From positions 6,991 to 25,491 of the forward strand of contig DIQZ01000018.1 of NCBI GenBank assembly GCA_002424305.1: a DNA stretch of 18,501 nt, given 5' to 3'. Under the pieces are notes generated by a model that saw nothing but the letters and a program-made list of their open reading frames with translations, was not told the origin of the DNA and made no database searches. This document shows, one piece after another, positions 1 through 8,565 of this stretch (the first letter of the stretch is position 1; each line of letters starts with the position of its first letter). Made by a program: the position numbers and the translations under genes. Source of the DNA: Firmicutes bacterium UBA5449 (GTDB taxonomy: Bacteria; Bacillota; SHA-98; UBA4971).

Positions 1-2
1 AA

Positions 3-2048
3 GGTCTTGCAGCTAAGGCTCATTCGCGTCCGGATCTCGTTAAGCAGGTCATGCGGAAGGTCAAGTCAGATGGGCTCATATCTACATACAAGACAGCTAT
101 AGCCCGGCTTGACGTGCCTCTTGCGCTTGGGTACAGCTCAATGGGTGAGATTATTGATATTGGTACTTCAGTAACAGGGCTTGAGGTAGGAGATCGGGTA
201 GCCTGTGCTGGAGGTGGTTATGCCTCACATTCCGAGCTAGTGTACGTGCCTAAGAATCTGATGGTCAAAGTCCCGGAAGGGGTTTCTGATGAAGACGCAG
301 CTTTTTCAACAGTAGGGGCAATCGCATTACAGGGAGTAAGAGTTGCTGATCTTAGGCTAGGGGAGAAGGTCGTAATTATCGGCCTCGGCCTCATGGGCTT
401 ACTTTCTGTCCAGATAGTCAAGGCCTCAGGATGTACGGTCATTGGTACAGACTTGGATCCTAAGAGAGTGCAATTGGCACGGGAGCTTGGGGCTGATGCG
501 GCTGTTGTCACGGATCCTGCTATTGTCCAAGAGACGGTCATGAGCCTGACTTCAGGTCGGGGAGCAGATGCCGTAATAATTACTGCTGCAACGAAGAGCG
601 ACGGCCCTACGGAACTTGCCGGCAAGGTTTCACGTCTCAAAGGCCGAGTTGTTGCGGTAGGCGATGTTGGGATGAACATTCCTAGAAGAGTATACTACCC
701 TAAGGAACTGGAATACAGAATCTCTATGTCATATGGGCCAGGGAGATACGATCCCAACTACGAGGAAAAAGGAATCGATTACCCCTATGCTTATGTTCCG
801 TTTACGGAGCAAAGAAATATGGAAACCTTTCTTCAATTGGTGAAAGAGGGAAAGGTCACCCCTAGTAGCCTAATAACTCATCGGTTTTCAATTCTGGACG
901 CTGAAAAGGCTTATGAGATGATTCAAGGCAAGGATAGTAAGGAATGCCTTGGAGTGATATTCACATATCCTCGTGACGTTTCTACAAGCCGCCGAGTGGA
1001 AATACCTCCAATAAAGCGGAAGGTTGTGTCGGAGAACGATGTAAGAGTCGGCATGATCGGTGCGGGAAACTACGCCACGCTCATGCTTCTTCCGCATCTT
1101 TCGAAGATGCGGAACGTTGAATTAGTAGGGGTTTCTACTTCAACCGGAATGAGTGGAAAGCATACAGCAGAGAAATTTGGTTTCGGATTCTGTACGACGG
1201 ATAATACTGAGATATTTAAGGATGAAGAGATTAACGTTGCAGTTATCGCTACACGACATAATTTACATGCTAAGCTTGTCATGGATGCTCTTTCTCAAGG
1301 GAAGCATGTATTTGTTGAGAAACCCCTTGCAGTGAATGAGGAGGAGCTTAAACTCATAGTTAATACGGTTCATGAATCGGACAAGCACTTAATGGTTGGG
1401 TTTAATAGAAGGTTTGCTCCCCTTGTACTTGAGGCTAAGAAGTTTTTTGGAGAACAGGCCGGACCTTTGTCAATGATTTGCCGCGTTAACGCAGGCGCAA
1501 TACCACCGGATCATTGGACCCAAGATCTAGAAGAAGGTGGAGGCCGTATTATTGGTGAAGTTTGTCACTTTGTGGATCTGCTGCAATTCCTATGTGGTGC
1601 AAAGCCTATCGAGGTATATGCATTAGCAGGTGGCAAACCTGAAGGTGATCCTGTGGAAGATAATGTCACAATTACAATTGCCTTCGAAAACGGTTCAATA
1701 GGTACTATTGCCTATTTCAGCACCGGTGATAAGGTGATTCCCAAGGAGTACATTGAAGTATATGGAGCCGGGAAAACATTCCTTATTGATGATTTTCGTC
1801 GAGCAAGATATGGAAGTGGCGGTAATGTCAGAACAATAAGGGGGTTTGGACAAGATAAGGGCCAAGCGGGTACCTTATCTGCCTTTGTCGAATCAATCTT
1901 AGGGAAGAGACCTGTACCTATTCCCTTTGATGAATTAGTGTACACAACTCTGACTACTTTCCGGGTTCTAGATTCGATTCGCACCGGAAGTGTAATACCA
2001 ATAGAATGGTCAGTAGAGTATAATGTTGACGAAGACATGCAGTCTTGA
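3..2048 (+). CDS. Two-domain oxidoreductase: zinc-ADH-like fused to Gfo/Idh/MocA (5' partial)
   Basis: Fusion of two NAD(P)-dependent oxidoreductases, a type found in O-antigen and capsule loci; its exact substrate is unknown. The frame is open to the left edge, and residues encoded before the ATG at 51 (GLAAKAHSRPDL) continue the ADH-like fold, so the true start lies upstream. Counting from that ATG, residues 1-305 are a medium-chain dehydrogenase: GYSSMGEI near 28-35, the GLGLMG nucleotide-binding loop at 111-116 and an acidic TDLD after the next strand. Residues 331-665 are a Gfo/Idh/MocA domain with VGMIGAGN at 333-340, the conserved EKP at 423-425 and a C-terminal sheet domain. A 30-residue basic linker joins them. 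It is followed after 224 bases by the sugar dehydrogenase gene, which supports a role in making a nucleotide sugar or modifying a glycan. Family assignment is firm; the reaction is not known. Confidence 0.93.
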   Translation, partial: GLAAKAHSRPDLVKQVMRKVKSDGLISTYKTAIARLDVPLALGYSSMGEIIDIGTSVTGLEVGDRVACAGGGYASHSELVYVPKNLMVKVPEGVSDEDAAFSTVGAIALQGVRVADLRLGEKVVIIGLGLMGLLSVQIVKASGCTVIGTDLDPKRVQLARELGADAAVVTDPAIVQETVMSLTSGRGADAVIITAATKSDGPTELAGKVSRLKGRVVAVGDVGMNIPRRVYYPKELEYRISMSYGPGRYDPNYEEKGIDYPYAYVPFTEQRNMETFLQLVKEGKVTPSSLITHRFSILDAEKAYEMIQGKDSKECLGVIFTYPRDVSTSRRVEIPPIKRKVVSENDVRVGMIGAGNYATLMLLPHLSKMRNVELVGVSTSTGMSGKHTAEKFGFGFCTTDNTEIFKDEEINVAVIATRHNLHAKLVMDALSQGKHVFVEKPLAVNEEELKLIVNTVHESDKHLMVGFNRRFAPLVLEAKKFFGEQAGPLSMICRVNAGAIPPDHWTQDLEEGGGRIIGEVCHFVDLLQFLCGAKPIEVYALAGGKPEGDPVEDNVTITIAFENGSIGTIAYFSTGDKVIPKEYIEVYGAGKTFLIDDFRRARYGSGGNVRTIRGFGQDKGQAGTLSAFVESILGKRPVPIPFDELVYTTLTTFRVLDSIRTGSVIPIEWSVEYNVDEDMQS

Positions 2049-2272
2049 TGAGAATGCCAATTCTAAACATCTTGCTGCCAGTACCGCCGTTGTCCCGTAC
2101 AAACTGATACTTTTTCACCTAGATGTGCGGCACGATGTTACTGATCGGTTCAGGTAGTTGTTTCATGTGAGCCTGGTACACGGTGAGGAGAGCTAGTGTA
2201 AGAATGCATGATGACACAACACCATCACTATTGATGGCGGTGGCCTGACGAAGAAAGGATGGCAATGATGGC

Positions 2273-3712
2273 ATGAAAGTATGCGTAGTTGGACTAGGAT
2301 ATATAGGATTTCCAACAGCTTGTGTGATAGCAGATGCAGGCCATGAAGTGATAGGTATTGATGTTAATGTTGACTTGATAGAGAGACTAAACAACGGTGG
2401 TTTGCATATAGTAAACGAGGATGGACTTGCAGCCCTCGCAAAGCGCGTACATTCATCCGGCCACCTCCGTGTATCTGACCAACCTGAAGAATCTGATGTG
2501 TTTATACTAGCTGTGCCTACACCGCTACGGTGCCAGCAAAGTTCGGTCACTGAAGTCGCTTCACAACCTAGCGTTCAATCCTGTGGAGATAGCAAAACAG
2601 GCGGGGATATAGCAACTTGTGTTAGCGCGCAGGAAGCAGCAGCAACGGCAGAGTTGGGTGTATCATCACATACTGCGGTACATCTCAAAGCAGATCTTTC
2701 GTATGTTGAGGATGCTACGCGTTCGATAGCTCCTTTCGTTAAAGCAGGGAATCTTGTTGTCTTAGAGTCTACTGTACCACCAGGTACGACTACTGATATT
2801 GTGTGCAACATACTGCAAAGAGAAGCAGGGTTAGACTGCTCTTCAGATATTCTTGTAGCTCATGCTCCGGAGCGTGTACTTCCTGGGAACATACTGCATG
2901 AATTAAAGCACAATGACAGAATAGTTGGAGGAATGAATGCTGAGGCAACCGAACGCGCAGTTGCCTTCTACAAGAGTTTCGTGTCGGGGGATGTAATAGG
3001 CACTGATGCAACAACTGCAGAGACTGTAAAGCTTATGGAGAACACATTTAGGGATGTGAATATTGCCCTAGCAAACGAATTTGCAGTAATAGCAGAAAGG
3101 TTAGGCATAAACATATTTGAAGCTATAAGCCTTGCTAATCGTCATCCCAGGGTGAACTTTCTTAGACCGGGTCCAGGGGTTGGAGGACACTGCATTCCGA
3201 TAGACCCGTATTTTATTATTCAGTCAACACCTAACGAAGCTCAGCTTATTAAGTTAGCAAGACAGATCAACTCATTCATGCCTCATTACGTTTTAAGCCT
3301 TCTTGAGTCATTGGTGCAAGAGGCAAGAAGTGTGGGGAAGGGAATACATACAGTAGGAATACTGGGGGCATCTTACAAGGCTAACGTTGGAGATGAACGT
3401 GAAAGCCCATCATTGGAAATTGCTTGTCTTGCTCAGCATCAGGGCTATGACGTGATCATCCATGACCCGTACATTGAACGATTTGCCAAAATGTCGTTGA
3501 AGGAAGTTATTCAGCAAGCAGACGCTTTGATCTTGCTTACGGATCATGATGTATATAAGTCCCAGCTTACGACTAAGAATATCAAGAGTATTGCTGGCGA
3601 AGATCTACCATGGATTCTGGATACCCGCGGATTCTTTGATTCTCAGTGGGATGATGAAGGTTATCAAGTAAAGCGTCTAGGGGTTGGCGATAGACCCCTT
3701 CATTTATCATGA
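2273..3712 (+). CDS. wecC: UDP-N-acetylmannosamine dehydrogenase-like (UDP-glucose/GDP-mannose dehydrogenase family) with an internal insertion
   Basis: Cytoplasmic four-electron dehydrogenase that oxidises C6 of a UDP-hexose(amine) to the uronic acid, most likely UDP-ManNAc to UDP-ManNAcA. It has three domains: an NAD-binding N-terminus with GLGYIGFPTA at residues 7-16 and IDVN at 29-32; a central domain with PERVLPG at 199-205, the conserved lysine in TVKLMENTFRD at 251-261 and the catalytic cysteine 307 in GVGGHCIPIDPY; and a C-terminal domain with GASYKANVGDERESPS. At 479 residues it is longer than the usual 400-430, because about 50 Ser/Ala/Thr-rich residues (roughly 86-137) sit between PTPL and KADLSYVEDA, where relatives have about ten. 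The ATG follows AAGAAAGGA at 2251-2258. The symbol is given by family; WbpA/WbpO/TuaD-like substrates remain possible. Confidence 0.9.
   Translation: MKVCVVGLGYIGFPTACVIADAGHEVIGIDVNVDLIERLNNGGLHIVNEDGLAALAKRVHSSGHLRVSDQPEESDVFILAVPTPLRCQQSSVTEVASQPSVQSCGDSKTGGDIATCVSAQEAAATAELGVSSHTAVHLKADLSYVEDATRSIAPFVKAGNLVVLESTVPPGTTTDIVCNILQREAGLDCSSDILVAHAPERVLPGNILHELKHNDRIVGGMNAEATERAVAFYKSFVSGDVIGTDATTAETVKLMENTFRDVNIALANEFAVIAERLGINIFEAISLANRHPRVNFLRPGPGVGGHCIPIDPYFIIQSTPNEAQLIKLARQINSFMPHYVLSLLESLVQEARSVGKGIHTVGILGASYKANVGDERESPSLEIACLAQHQGYDVIIHDPYIERFAKMSLKEVIQQADALILLTDHDVYKSQLTTKNIKSIAGEDLPWILDTRGFFDSQWDDEGYQVKRLGVGDRPLHLS
2528..2683 (+). other. In-frame insertion within the sugar dehydrogenase gene
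   Basis: Codons of about residues 86-137 of the UDP-sugar dehydrogenase encode a low-complexity Ser/Ala/Thr/Val-rich segment containing two cysteines (in QSCGD and IATCV). Relatives normally pass directly from the VPTP loop to the DLSYV helix. The reading frame stays open and normal sequence resumes on both sides, so this is an insertion rather than a frameshift. No terminal repeats mark it as a mobile element. The exact boundaries are my estimate. Confidence 0.6.
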
Positions 3713-3773
3713 ACAAGATCGAGTCGTCCAGTAGTATGGGTTTGGCATTACTTGCGTATTGCTAGGTGATGAT

Positions 3774-5654
3774 GTGAAAGAGGCAAGAGAATATGTTCCT
3801 GAACGCACGAGAGGATTATTTCGACGGTCATTACTCTTCATAAGGACACTCCGTGATATAAAATTGAGCCAGGCCATTGCTAGAGCAAGACTGATTGTCA
3901 AGAGAATTATCAGACGTTCTCTTAGAATCAAAACGAAAGACTATGCACTTCTAAGCACTGAAGTATTGCCTATTTCTTTGCTCTCAGCTCCCGTCTTCAG
4001 ACAGGGGTTTCTTGAACGGGCAGATGACGCGTTGAAGGATAAGCTCAGTTTTCTATCCATAGAAGTACAGTTTAAGAATGGCATAGACTGGAGATACCCG
4101 AGTCAATCCCAGTTATGGCGGTACTATCTCAATTATTGTGGTGTGACTATGGATTTTGCCCAGGCTTTTCATGCAACACGTGATAGAAAATATCTGGACG
4201 CACTGTGTAATCATATTAAATCGTGGATAGAGGCAAACACGCATATGACCGGTGACCCGTGGAGCCCATACTGTGCATCGCTTAGGCTAGTCAATTGGAT
4301 TCTTTCTTGTAGTGCTGTTTGGGATGAGTTGGTTCGCGATAAGTCATTCCAGGAAACATTGCTGTGTAGTGTGCTAAACCATGTTAACTTCATACGAGGC
4401 AACCTGGAATATGACGTAAGATGTAATCATTTACTGGAGAACATCAAGGCTTTGATTGTGGGCGGAATCTTTCTAAACGTTGAGGGCATAGGCTCGCCTT
4501 ACTTCAGGTTGGGCCAACGGCTTTTGCTCCAACAGCTTGATGAGCAAGTCTTGTCAGACGGTGGTCACTGCGAACGCAGTACCATGTATCATAGTGTTGT
4601 TCTGGAGGACCTTCTTGTGATATACGAAGCTTATCAGTGTGCCGGCATTACTGTTCCTTCACAACTTGAAGATAGCATTCGTCGAATGATTCAATTTCTC
4701 GACGGGATGAGGATGCCGAGCGGACAGATTCCGCTTCTTAATGATTCTGTGGAAGACGGGGCTTTGCAACCTTCAGTCCTCATAGAATGGGCTAGTAAAG
4801 CTTTGGGTGTGACAAGCTGCCGACCACAGCAGACTTTGCATTTCCCGGAGTCTGGCTATATGCGGGTAGAAACACCGTCCGGTGACGTTCTCATATTTGA
4901 CTGTGGAGAGCCCTGCCCCAGCTATCAACCAGGTCATGCCCATGCTGATACGCTGAGCATAATCTGGGCACTCGCTAATGGTATGGAGATTCTCATTGAT
5001 CCCGGGGTGTACGAATATGCTGAGGGACCTTGGCGCTCCTATTTCAGAGGTACAGCTGCTCATAATACTGTACAGATAGATGGTCAGGATTCTACCGAGG
5101 TGTGGAAAAGCTTTCGGGCAGCTCGTAAGGCTCGGGTTATATCCTCAGTCTTACGAAGAATGGGCAATGCGACCCATCTCTCTGCTCAACATGATGGCTA
5201 CGCTCGATTATCAGGTCGTCCAATCCATCAACGTGATATCTATCTATTTGATGATAGAACTCTGATCGTGCTGGATACTCTGCTGGGTGATGGTCTTCAT
5301 CTTGTTGAGTCAAGACAGCATTTCCATCCTGATTGCAGTGTGTTCACTGATTCGACCACAGAGTGCGGCGTCAGTCGGGCCAACCACAACATGCGCTTGC
5401 GTTTCTTGACAGAAGGCGAGGTCTCTCTTTATAAAGGGTCTAGTGACCCGATACTAGGATGGTACGCACCATCTTTTGGGCGTAAGATACCTTGCCCCTG
5501 TGTTGTGTGGAGCAAAATTGTTAGGCTTCCATATAGAACTGGATTTGTTCTTTGTGATAGCAGTTCGATTGCTTTTCAAGTTGCCGATGGCAGCATATCT
5601 CTTTCATTTGAGCATTCAAAGACGGATCACAGGATTAGATTAGGGCAACTATAG
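3774..5654 (+). CDS. Heparinase II/III family protein, no signal peptide
   Basis: Polysaccharide-lyase-like protein of the type found in capsule/O-antigen loci beside WbuB-like glycosyltransferases; these families cleave uronate-containing chains by beta-elimination. An N-terminal (alpha/alpha) toroid domain shows SQLWRYYLNYCG, the WSPYCASLRLVNWI signature and CERSTMYHSVVLEDLL, with a candidate catalytic tyrosine in MYHS. A C-terminal beta-sandwich heparinase domain starts near SGYMRVETPSG and contains GHAHADTLS, IDPGVYEY and RGTAAHNTVQID, including the conserved histidines. I prefer GTG 3774 because AGGTGAT (3764-3770) lies just upstream; an in-frame TTG at 3759 would add five residues but has no clear ribosome site. 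The N-terminus is basic and amphipathic with no cleavable signal, so export is not evident. It lies 61 bases after the UDP-uronate-forming dehydrogenase gene, which fits a uronic-acid polymer. The substrate is unproven. Confidence 0.88.
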   Translation: MKEAREYVPERTRGLFRRSLLFIRTLRDIKLSQAIARARLIVKRIIRRSLRIKTKDYALLSTEVLPISLLSAPVFRQGFLERADDALKDKLSFLSIEVQFKNGIDWRYPSQSQLWRYYLNYCGVTMDFAQAFHATRDRKYLDALCNHIKSWIEANTHMTGDPWSPYCASLRLVNWILSCSAVWDELVRDKSFQETLLCSVLNHVNFIRGNLEYDVRCNHLLENIKALIVGGIFLNVEGIGSPYFRLGQRLLLQQLDEQVLSDGGHCERSTMYHSVVLEDLLVIYEAYQCAGITVPSQLEDSIRRMIQFLDGMRMPSGQIPLLNDSVEDGALQPSVLIEWASKALGVTSCRPQQTLHFPESGYMRVETPSGDVLIFDCGEPCPSYQPGHAHADTLSIIWALANGMEILIDPGVYEYAEGPWRSYFRGTAAHNTVQIDGQDSTEVWKSFRAARKARVISSVLRRMGNATHLSAQHDGYARLSGRPIHQRDIYLFDDRTLIVLDTLLGDGLHLVESRQHFHPDCSVFTDSTTECGVSRANHNMRLRFLTEGEVSLYKGSSDPILGWYAPSFGRKIPCPCVVWSKIVRLPYRTGFVLCDSSSIAFQVADGSISLSFEHSKTDHRIRLGQL

Positions 5655-5732
5655 AGATAAATGAGACTTTTCTGGGTTAGTCATAGACTCTTTTCATTGA
5701 GATAGATCTCAGCGATTGAGAGGTACCGATAT

Positions 5733-6935
5733 ATGAATGTTGTTGTGATATCTCAAAACTATCCACCTGACCTCGGGGCTGCGTCCTTTAGGATGCGCGC
5801 TTTGGTTAAGGCTTTGCATGAAAGGGGTCATCAGGTATATGTGATTGCTGGTATGCCCAACCGGTACGATGACTTCATGCAGGACAAGGCAGTTCCTGAA
5901 CATGAGTTATCTGAAGGAGTTGAGATCTTTCGCGTCAAGATCAAGACTGTTGGTAATACGAAGATTCAGCGAATTAGGGGGTTTCTCGAGTATTATTTTG
6001 GTGCGGTTAAGCTCGGAATGAGGCTCAAGGGAAAAGGAATCCATGTTGTGGTAGCAACAACACCACAGCTCTTACAGGCAAGAGTCGGTGAGGTTCTAGC
6101 CCGTCAACTGAATGCCCGATTGCTCTTGGACGTTCGCGACCTCTGGCCTGAAACTCCAATTGCTTTAGGTGAATTAAGTCCCAACAGTCCCGTAGCACAT
6201 GTGTTATCATTCCTGGAACGCGGGGCATACAAATGTGCAGATCATATCGTGACTACTTCGCCTGGCTACATAGATCATGTAGAGAAGATGACGAGAGAAG
6301 ATACAGAGATTTCTGTTGTACTAAATGGTATCGATAGTGAGTTTCGCAAATGCTCACAAACTGTAAGACATGACCGGGACACGGTGAAGGTTATCTATGC
6401 TGGCAATGTGGGCTATTGTCAAAACCTAATCACTCTGGTTGAGGCTGCAAGTATGTTGAAGGATGAGGATTTTCAGTTCACAATTGTCGGTAGTGGAACC
6501 CAAATTGAGCAAGTCCGGCAGAGAACTGCGGAACTTGGACTTAATAATCTCTTGATTTCAGCGCCTATACGCAGGGCAGACCTACTTACGGCATATGATG
6601 ATGCAGATGTCGTATACCTGCAGCTTTTCTTCAGCGACTACTTTAGACGTGTGATACCATCTAAGATATTTGAGTATCTTGCGTTGTCAAAGCCAATCAT
6701 TTACGGTCTTGACGGTGTCTCTGCAGACATTCTATCTAAATTTCCAGCTACATACCGTGTTCGACCGGATGACCCAGGCTCCCTGGCAGATACCTTGCGG
6801 ATTGTATCTCGTGAGCTTAGGAATGGCCTGACCGTCTACAGAGATTCGGCTTCTTTAAGAGAATATACACGTGAGTACCAAACCACGAAATTTGTTCAAG
6901 CCATTGAAAATCTTGTCACATCGCAGGAGGCGTGA
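5733..6935 (+). CDS. Glycosyltransferase family 4, WbuB-like
   Basis: Retaining GT-B glycosyltransferase that probably adds one sugar to an undecaprenyl-linked glycan at the inner face of the cytoplasmic membrane; the closest named relatives would be WbuB-type enzymes (putative L-fucosamine transferases). The N-terminal Rossmann domain begins with a strand leading into SQNYPPDLGAASFRMRAL and has LLDVRDLWPETPI near residue 131. The C-terminal domain has IYAGNVGYCQNL, VGSGTQIEQ and SKIFEYLALSKPIIYG, which carries the family's acidic donor-binding motif. At 400 residues it is typical. The ATG follows GAGAGGT (5718-5724) at good spacing. It ends overlapping the start region of the formyltransferase gene (GTGA), suggesting translational coupling. 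Donor and acceptor specificity cannot be read from sequence. Confidence 0.92.
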   Translation: MNVVVISQNYPPDLGAASFRMRALVKALHERGHQVYVIAGMPNRYDDFMQDKAVPEHELSEGVEIFRVKIKTVGNTKIQRIRGFLEYYFGAVKLGMRLKGKGIHVVVATTPQLLQARVGEVLARQLNARLLLDVRDLWPETPIALGELSPNSPVAHVLSFLERGAYKCADHIVTTSPGYIDHVEKMTREDTEISVVLNGIDSEFRKCSQTVRHDRDTVKVIYAGNVGYCQNLITLVEAASMLKDEDFQFTIVGSGTQIEQVRQRTAELGLNNLLISAPIRRADLLTAYDDADVVYLQLFFSDYFRRVIPSKIFEYLALSKPIIYGLDGVSADILSKFPATYRVRPDDPGSLADTLRIVSRELRNGLTVYRDSASLREYTREYQTTKFVQAIENLVTSQEA

Positions 6936-6937
6936 AG

Positions 6938-7720
6938 GTGAGACTTAGAACAATCGTATTGACACAAGAGGACAGGTTCTTCTTACCGACAAATATTGAG
7001 AAGCTTACTCAGGTTGCTGATGTAGTAGAGATTGTGGTGATTGATAGTAAAGGTTCACTAAGCAACAAAACACAAGATTTCTATAGATGGTTCGGCATCT
7101 CCCAGATTGCAAAAATGGGATGCAAGTACACCGGGCGCATGGCCTTGGACTGGCTAGACTGTCTTCTTGGTTGGAGGGTTCTAAATGGCTGCGGTTCCGT
7201 CAAGAGTGTTGCGAAGAAGAACAACATTCCTTTTCTGAAGATTTCAGACGTCAATTCAGTAGAGTTTGTGGAGCATGTTAGAAGCTTGAGCCCTGATTTG
7301 ATTGTCTCCTACTCAGCACCGCAGGTGATTAAGGAGCCTCTTCTGTCTTTGCCTAGAAATGGAATTATCAATGTTCATGGCAGTCTGCTGCCGAGTTTCC
7401 GAGGATTACTACCGAGCTTTTGGGTCTTATATCATGACCAGGAAGAGACGGGTGCTACTGTTCACTATATGAGTGGGAAGATAGATGACGGACGCATTCT
7501 TCGTCAACAGCCAGTATCCATAAAGGGAGTTCGATCTATGTTTGAGGTTATGGCCAGAACCAAGCAGGTTGGAGGCGAGCTGGTGTTACAGGCTGTTAGA
7601 TTGATTTCAGAGGGGAGAGCTGAGTCTACGGAGAACGACATAAGCCGTGGAGACTATTTCAGTTGGCCAAATGAGCAGCAAACGCGTACCTTTAGAAGGA
7701 AGGGATATCGGCTAATATGA
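6938..7720 (+). CDS. Formyltransferase-family protein, probable sugar N-formyltransferase
   Basis: Member of the methionyl-tRNA formyltransferase/GART fold family, transferring a formyl group from 10-formyl-tetrahydrofolate to an amine. Numbered from the upstream GTG at 6932, the catalytic triad is intact: Asn147 and His149 in INVHGSLLPSFRG, and Asp185 in KIDDGRIL. TGATVHYM precedes the aspartate as in the family. The C-terminal tail (YFSWPNEQQ... FRRKGYRLI) resembles sugar-modifying relatives, and there is no full tRNA-binding OB domain. Two adjacent GTG codons could start it; GGAGG at 6926-6930 is seven bases from 6938 but only one from 6932, so I chose 6938. Its stop overlaps the deacetylase start as ATGA. 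The setting between a glycosyltransferase and a polysaccharide deacetylase argues for an amino-sugar substrate. Which sugar is unknown. Confidence 0.87.
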   Translation: MRLRTIVLTQEDRFFLPTNIEKLTQVADVVEIVVIDSKGSLSNKTQDFYRWFGISQIAKMGCKYTGRMALDWLDCLLGWRVLNGCGSVKSVAKKNNIPFLKISDVNSVEFVEHVRSLSPDLIVSYSAPQVIKEPLLSLPRNGIINVHGSLLPSFRGLLPSFWVLYHDQEETGATVHYMSGKIDDGRILRQQPVSIKGVRSMFEVMARTKQVGGELVLQAVRLISEGRAESTENDISRGDYFSWPNEQQTRTFRRKGYRLI

Positions 7721-8565
7721 GTACTTTCTTTCTTACGTTAGATCTTGAAGAGTGGTATCATCTAGACTATCTTAAGTCTTTTAATCTAGACACAAGTGTG
7801 TCGCTGGTGCCATACATAGACTCCTTTTTGGACAACCTCGATAGGCTTGGAATAAGAATGACAGTATTTGCGCTTGCTGATGTGGCTAATAAGAATCGCA
7901 ATCTCATATGCAAGTTAGCCAGCAGGGGTCACGAAGTTGCAACGCACGGCCTTAATCACGACCTACTACAGACAAAAACCAATGAGCAGTTTAGGGCTGA
8001 GCTGAGCCAGGCCAAGAGTGAGCTTGAGGACCTATTAGGGCAGAAGGTTAGAGGCTACAGAGCTGCATGCTACTCAATAGACGATGAGAAGCTTGGGATC
8101 GTCCAGAAATGCGGCTTTGCTTACGATTCAAGTTTCATTAGATTTTCAGACCATCCTCTTTATGGTGCGCCAAAGCTGAAAGGGTTTACCGCTGTAGACG
8201 ATCTGGTGTACAAACGGGATGGATTTTATGAATTTGAAATTCCTACTCTTAAGCTATTGGGTAAGCACATTCCGATCTCCGGGGGAGGCTACCACAGGCT
8301 TTTTCCCTGGCCCGTATTTCAGATGCTATTTCGTCGATACTCAAAGGAGTATGCTAATTTCCTATTCTATGTCCATCCTTTTGAGCTAACGGCGCGCCAA
8401 GTACCTCTACCAGCTGGAGTCTCGATGGTGAACCGGTTTCGCTTCTCAGTTGGCCGAAAGAATAACGCAGCAAAGCTAGACAGACTGCTGCGTTACGCGA
8501 TAGAACAAGGCTATGAGTTTTCTACCATGTCAGACTACATTGTTAAACAGGAGCAGTTGCAGTGA
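7717..8565 (+). CDS. Polysaccharide deacetylase, NodB/CE4 fold, exopolysaccharide-locus (DUF3473-type) subfamily
   Basis: Metal-dependent N-deacylase of the carbohydrate esterase 4 fold, resembling deacetylases found with exopolysaccharide and exosortase systems. Motif 1 is TLDLEEWYH with Asp9 and Glu11 in place of the usual DD pair; motif 2 is ATHGLNHDLL with metal ligands His77 and His81; motif 3 is RGYRAACYS around Arg115; GFAYDSSF at 133-140 and YVHPFEL with His220 follow. The C-terminal GGGYHRLFPW and HPFEL stretches match the DUF3473-type extension. There is no signal peptide, so the enzyme probably acts in the cytoplasm on a lipid-linked or nucleotide-linked sugar. At 282 residues it is complete. 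The start overlaps the formyltransferase stop (ATGA, 7717-7720) and the stop overlaps the epimerase start (GTGA, 8562-8565), so all three are likely made together. It could remove acetyl or formyl groups. Confidence 0.9.
   Translation: MSTFFLTLDLEEWYHLDYLKSFNLDTSVSLVPYIDSFLDNLDRLGIRMTVFALADVANKNRNLICKLASRGHEVATHGLNHDLLQTKTNEQFRAELSQAKSELEDLLGQKVRGYRAACYSIDDEKLGIVQKCGFAYDSSFIRFSDHPLYGAPKLKGFTAVDDLVYKRDGFYEFEIPTLKLLGKHIPISGGGYHRLFPWPVFQMLFRRYSKEYANFLFYVHPFELTARQVPLPAGVSMVNRFRFSVGRKNNAAKLDRLLRYAIEQGYEFSTMSDYIVKQEQLQ

Noticed and set aside
2049..2272. 224-base gap after the fused oxidoreductase, examined for a degraded gene or terminator
   Set aside because: It has only a 17-codon frame and a 6-bp stem (CCATCA/TGATGG at 2222-2237); neither is convincing.
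2119..2550. 143-codon minus-strand frame
   Set aside because: It lies largely opposite the start of the sugar dehydrogenase gene, and its Ser/Pro/Thr-rich product is typical of an antisense shadow.
5690..5712. Near-palindrome TGAGATAGATCTCA before the glycosyltransferase gene
   Set aside because: The 6-bp arms and tiny loop make it a poor hairpin, and such a short palindrome can arise by chance.
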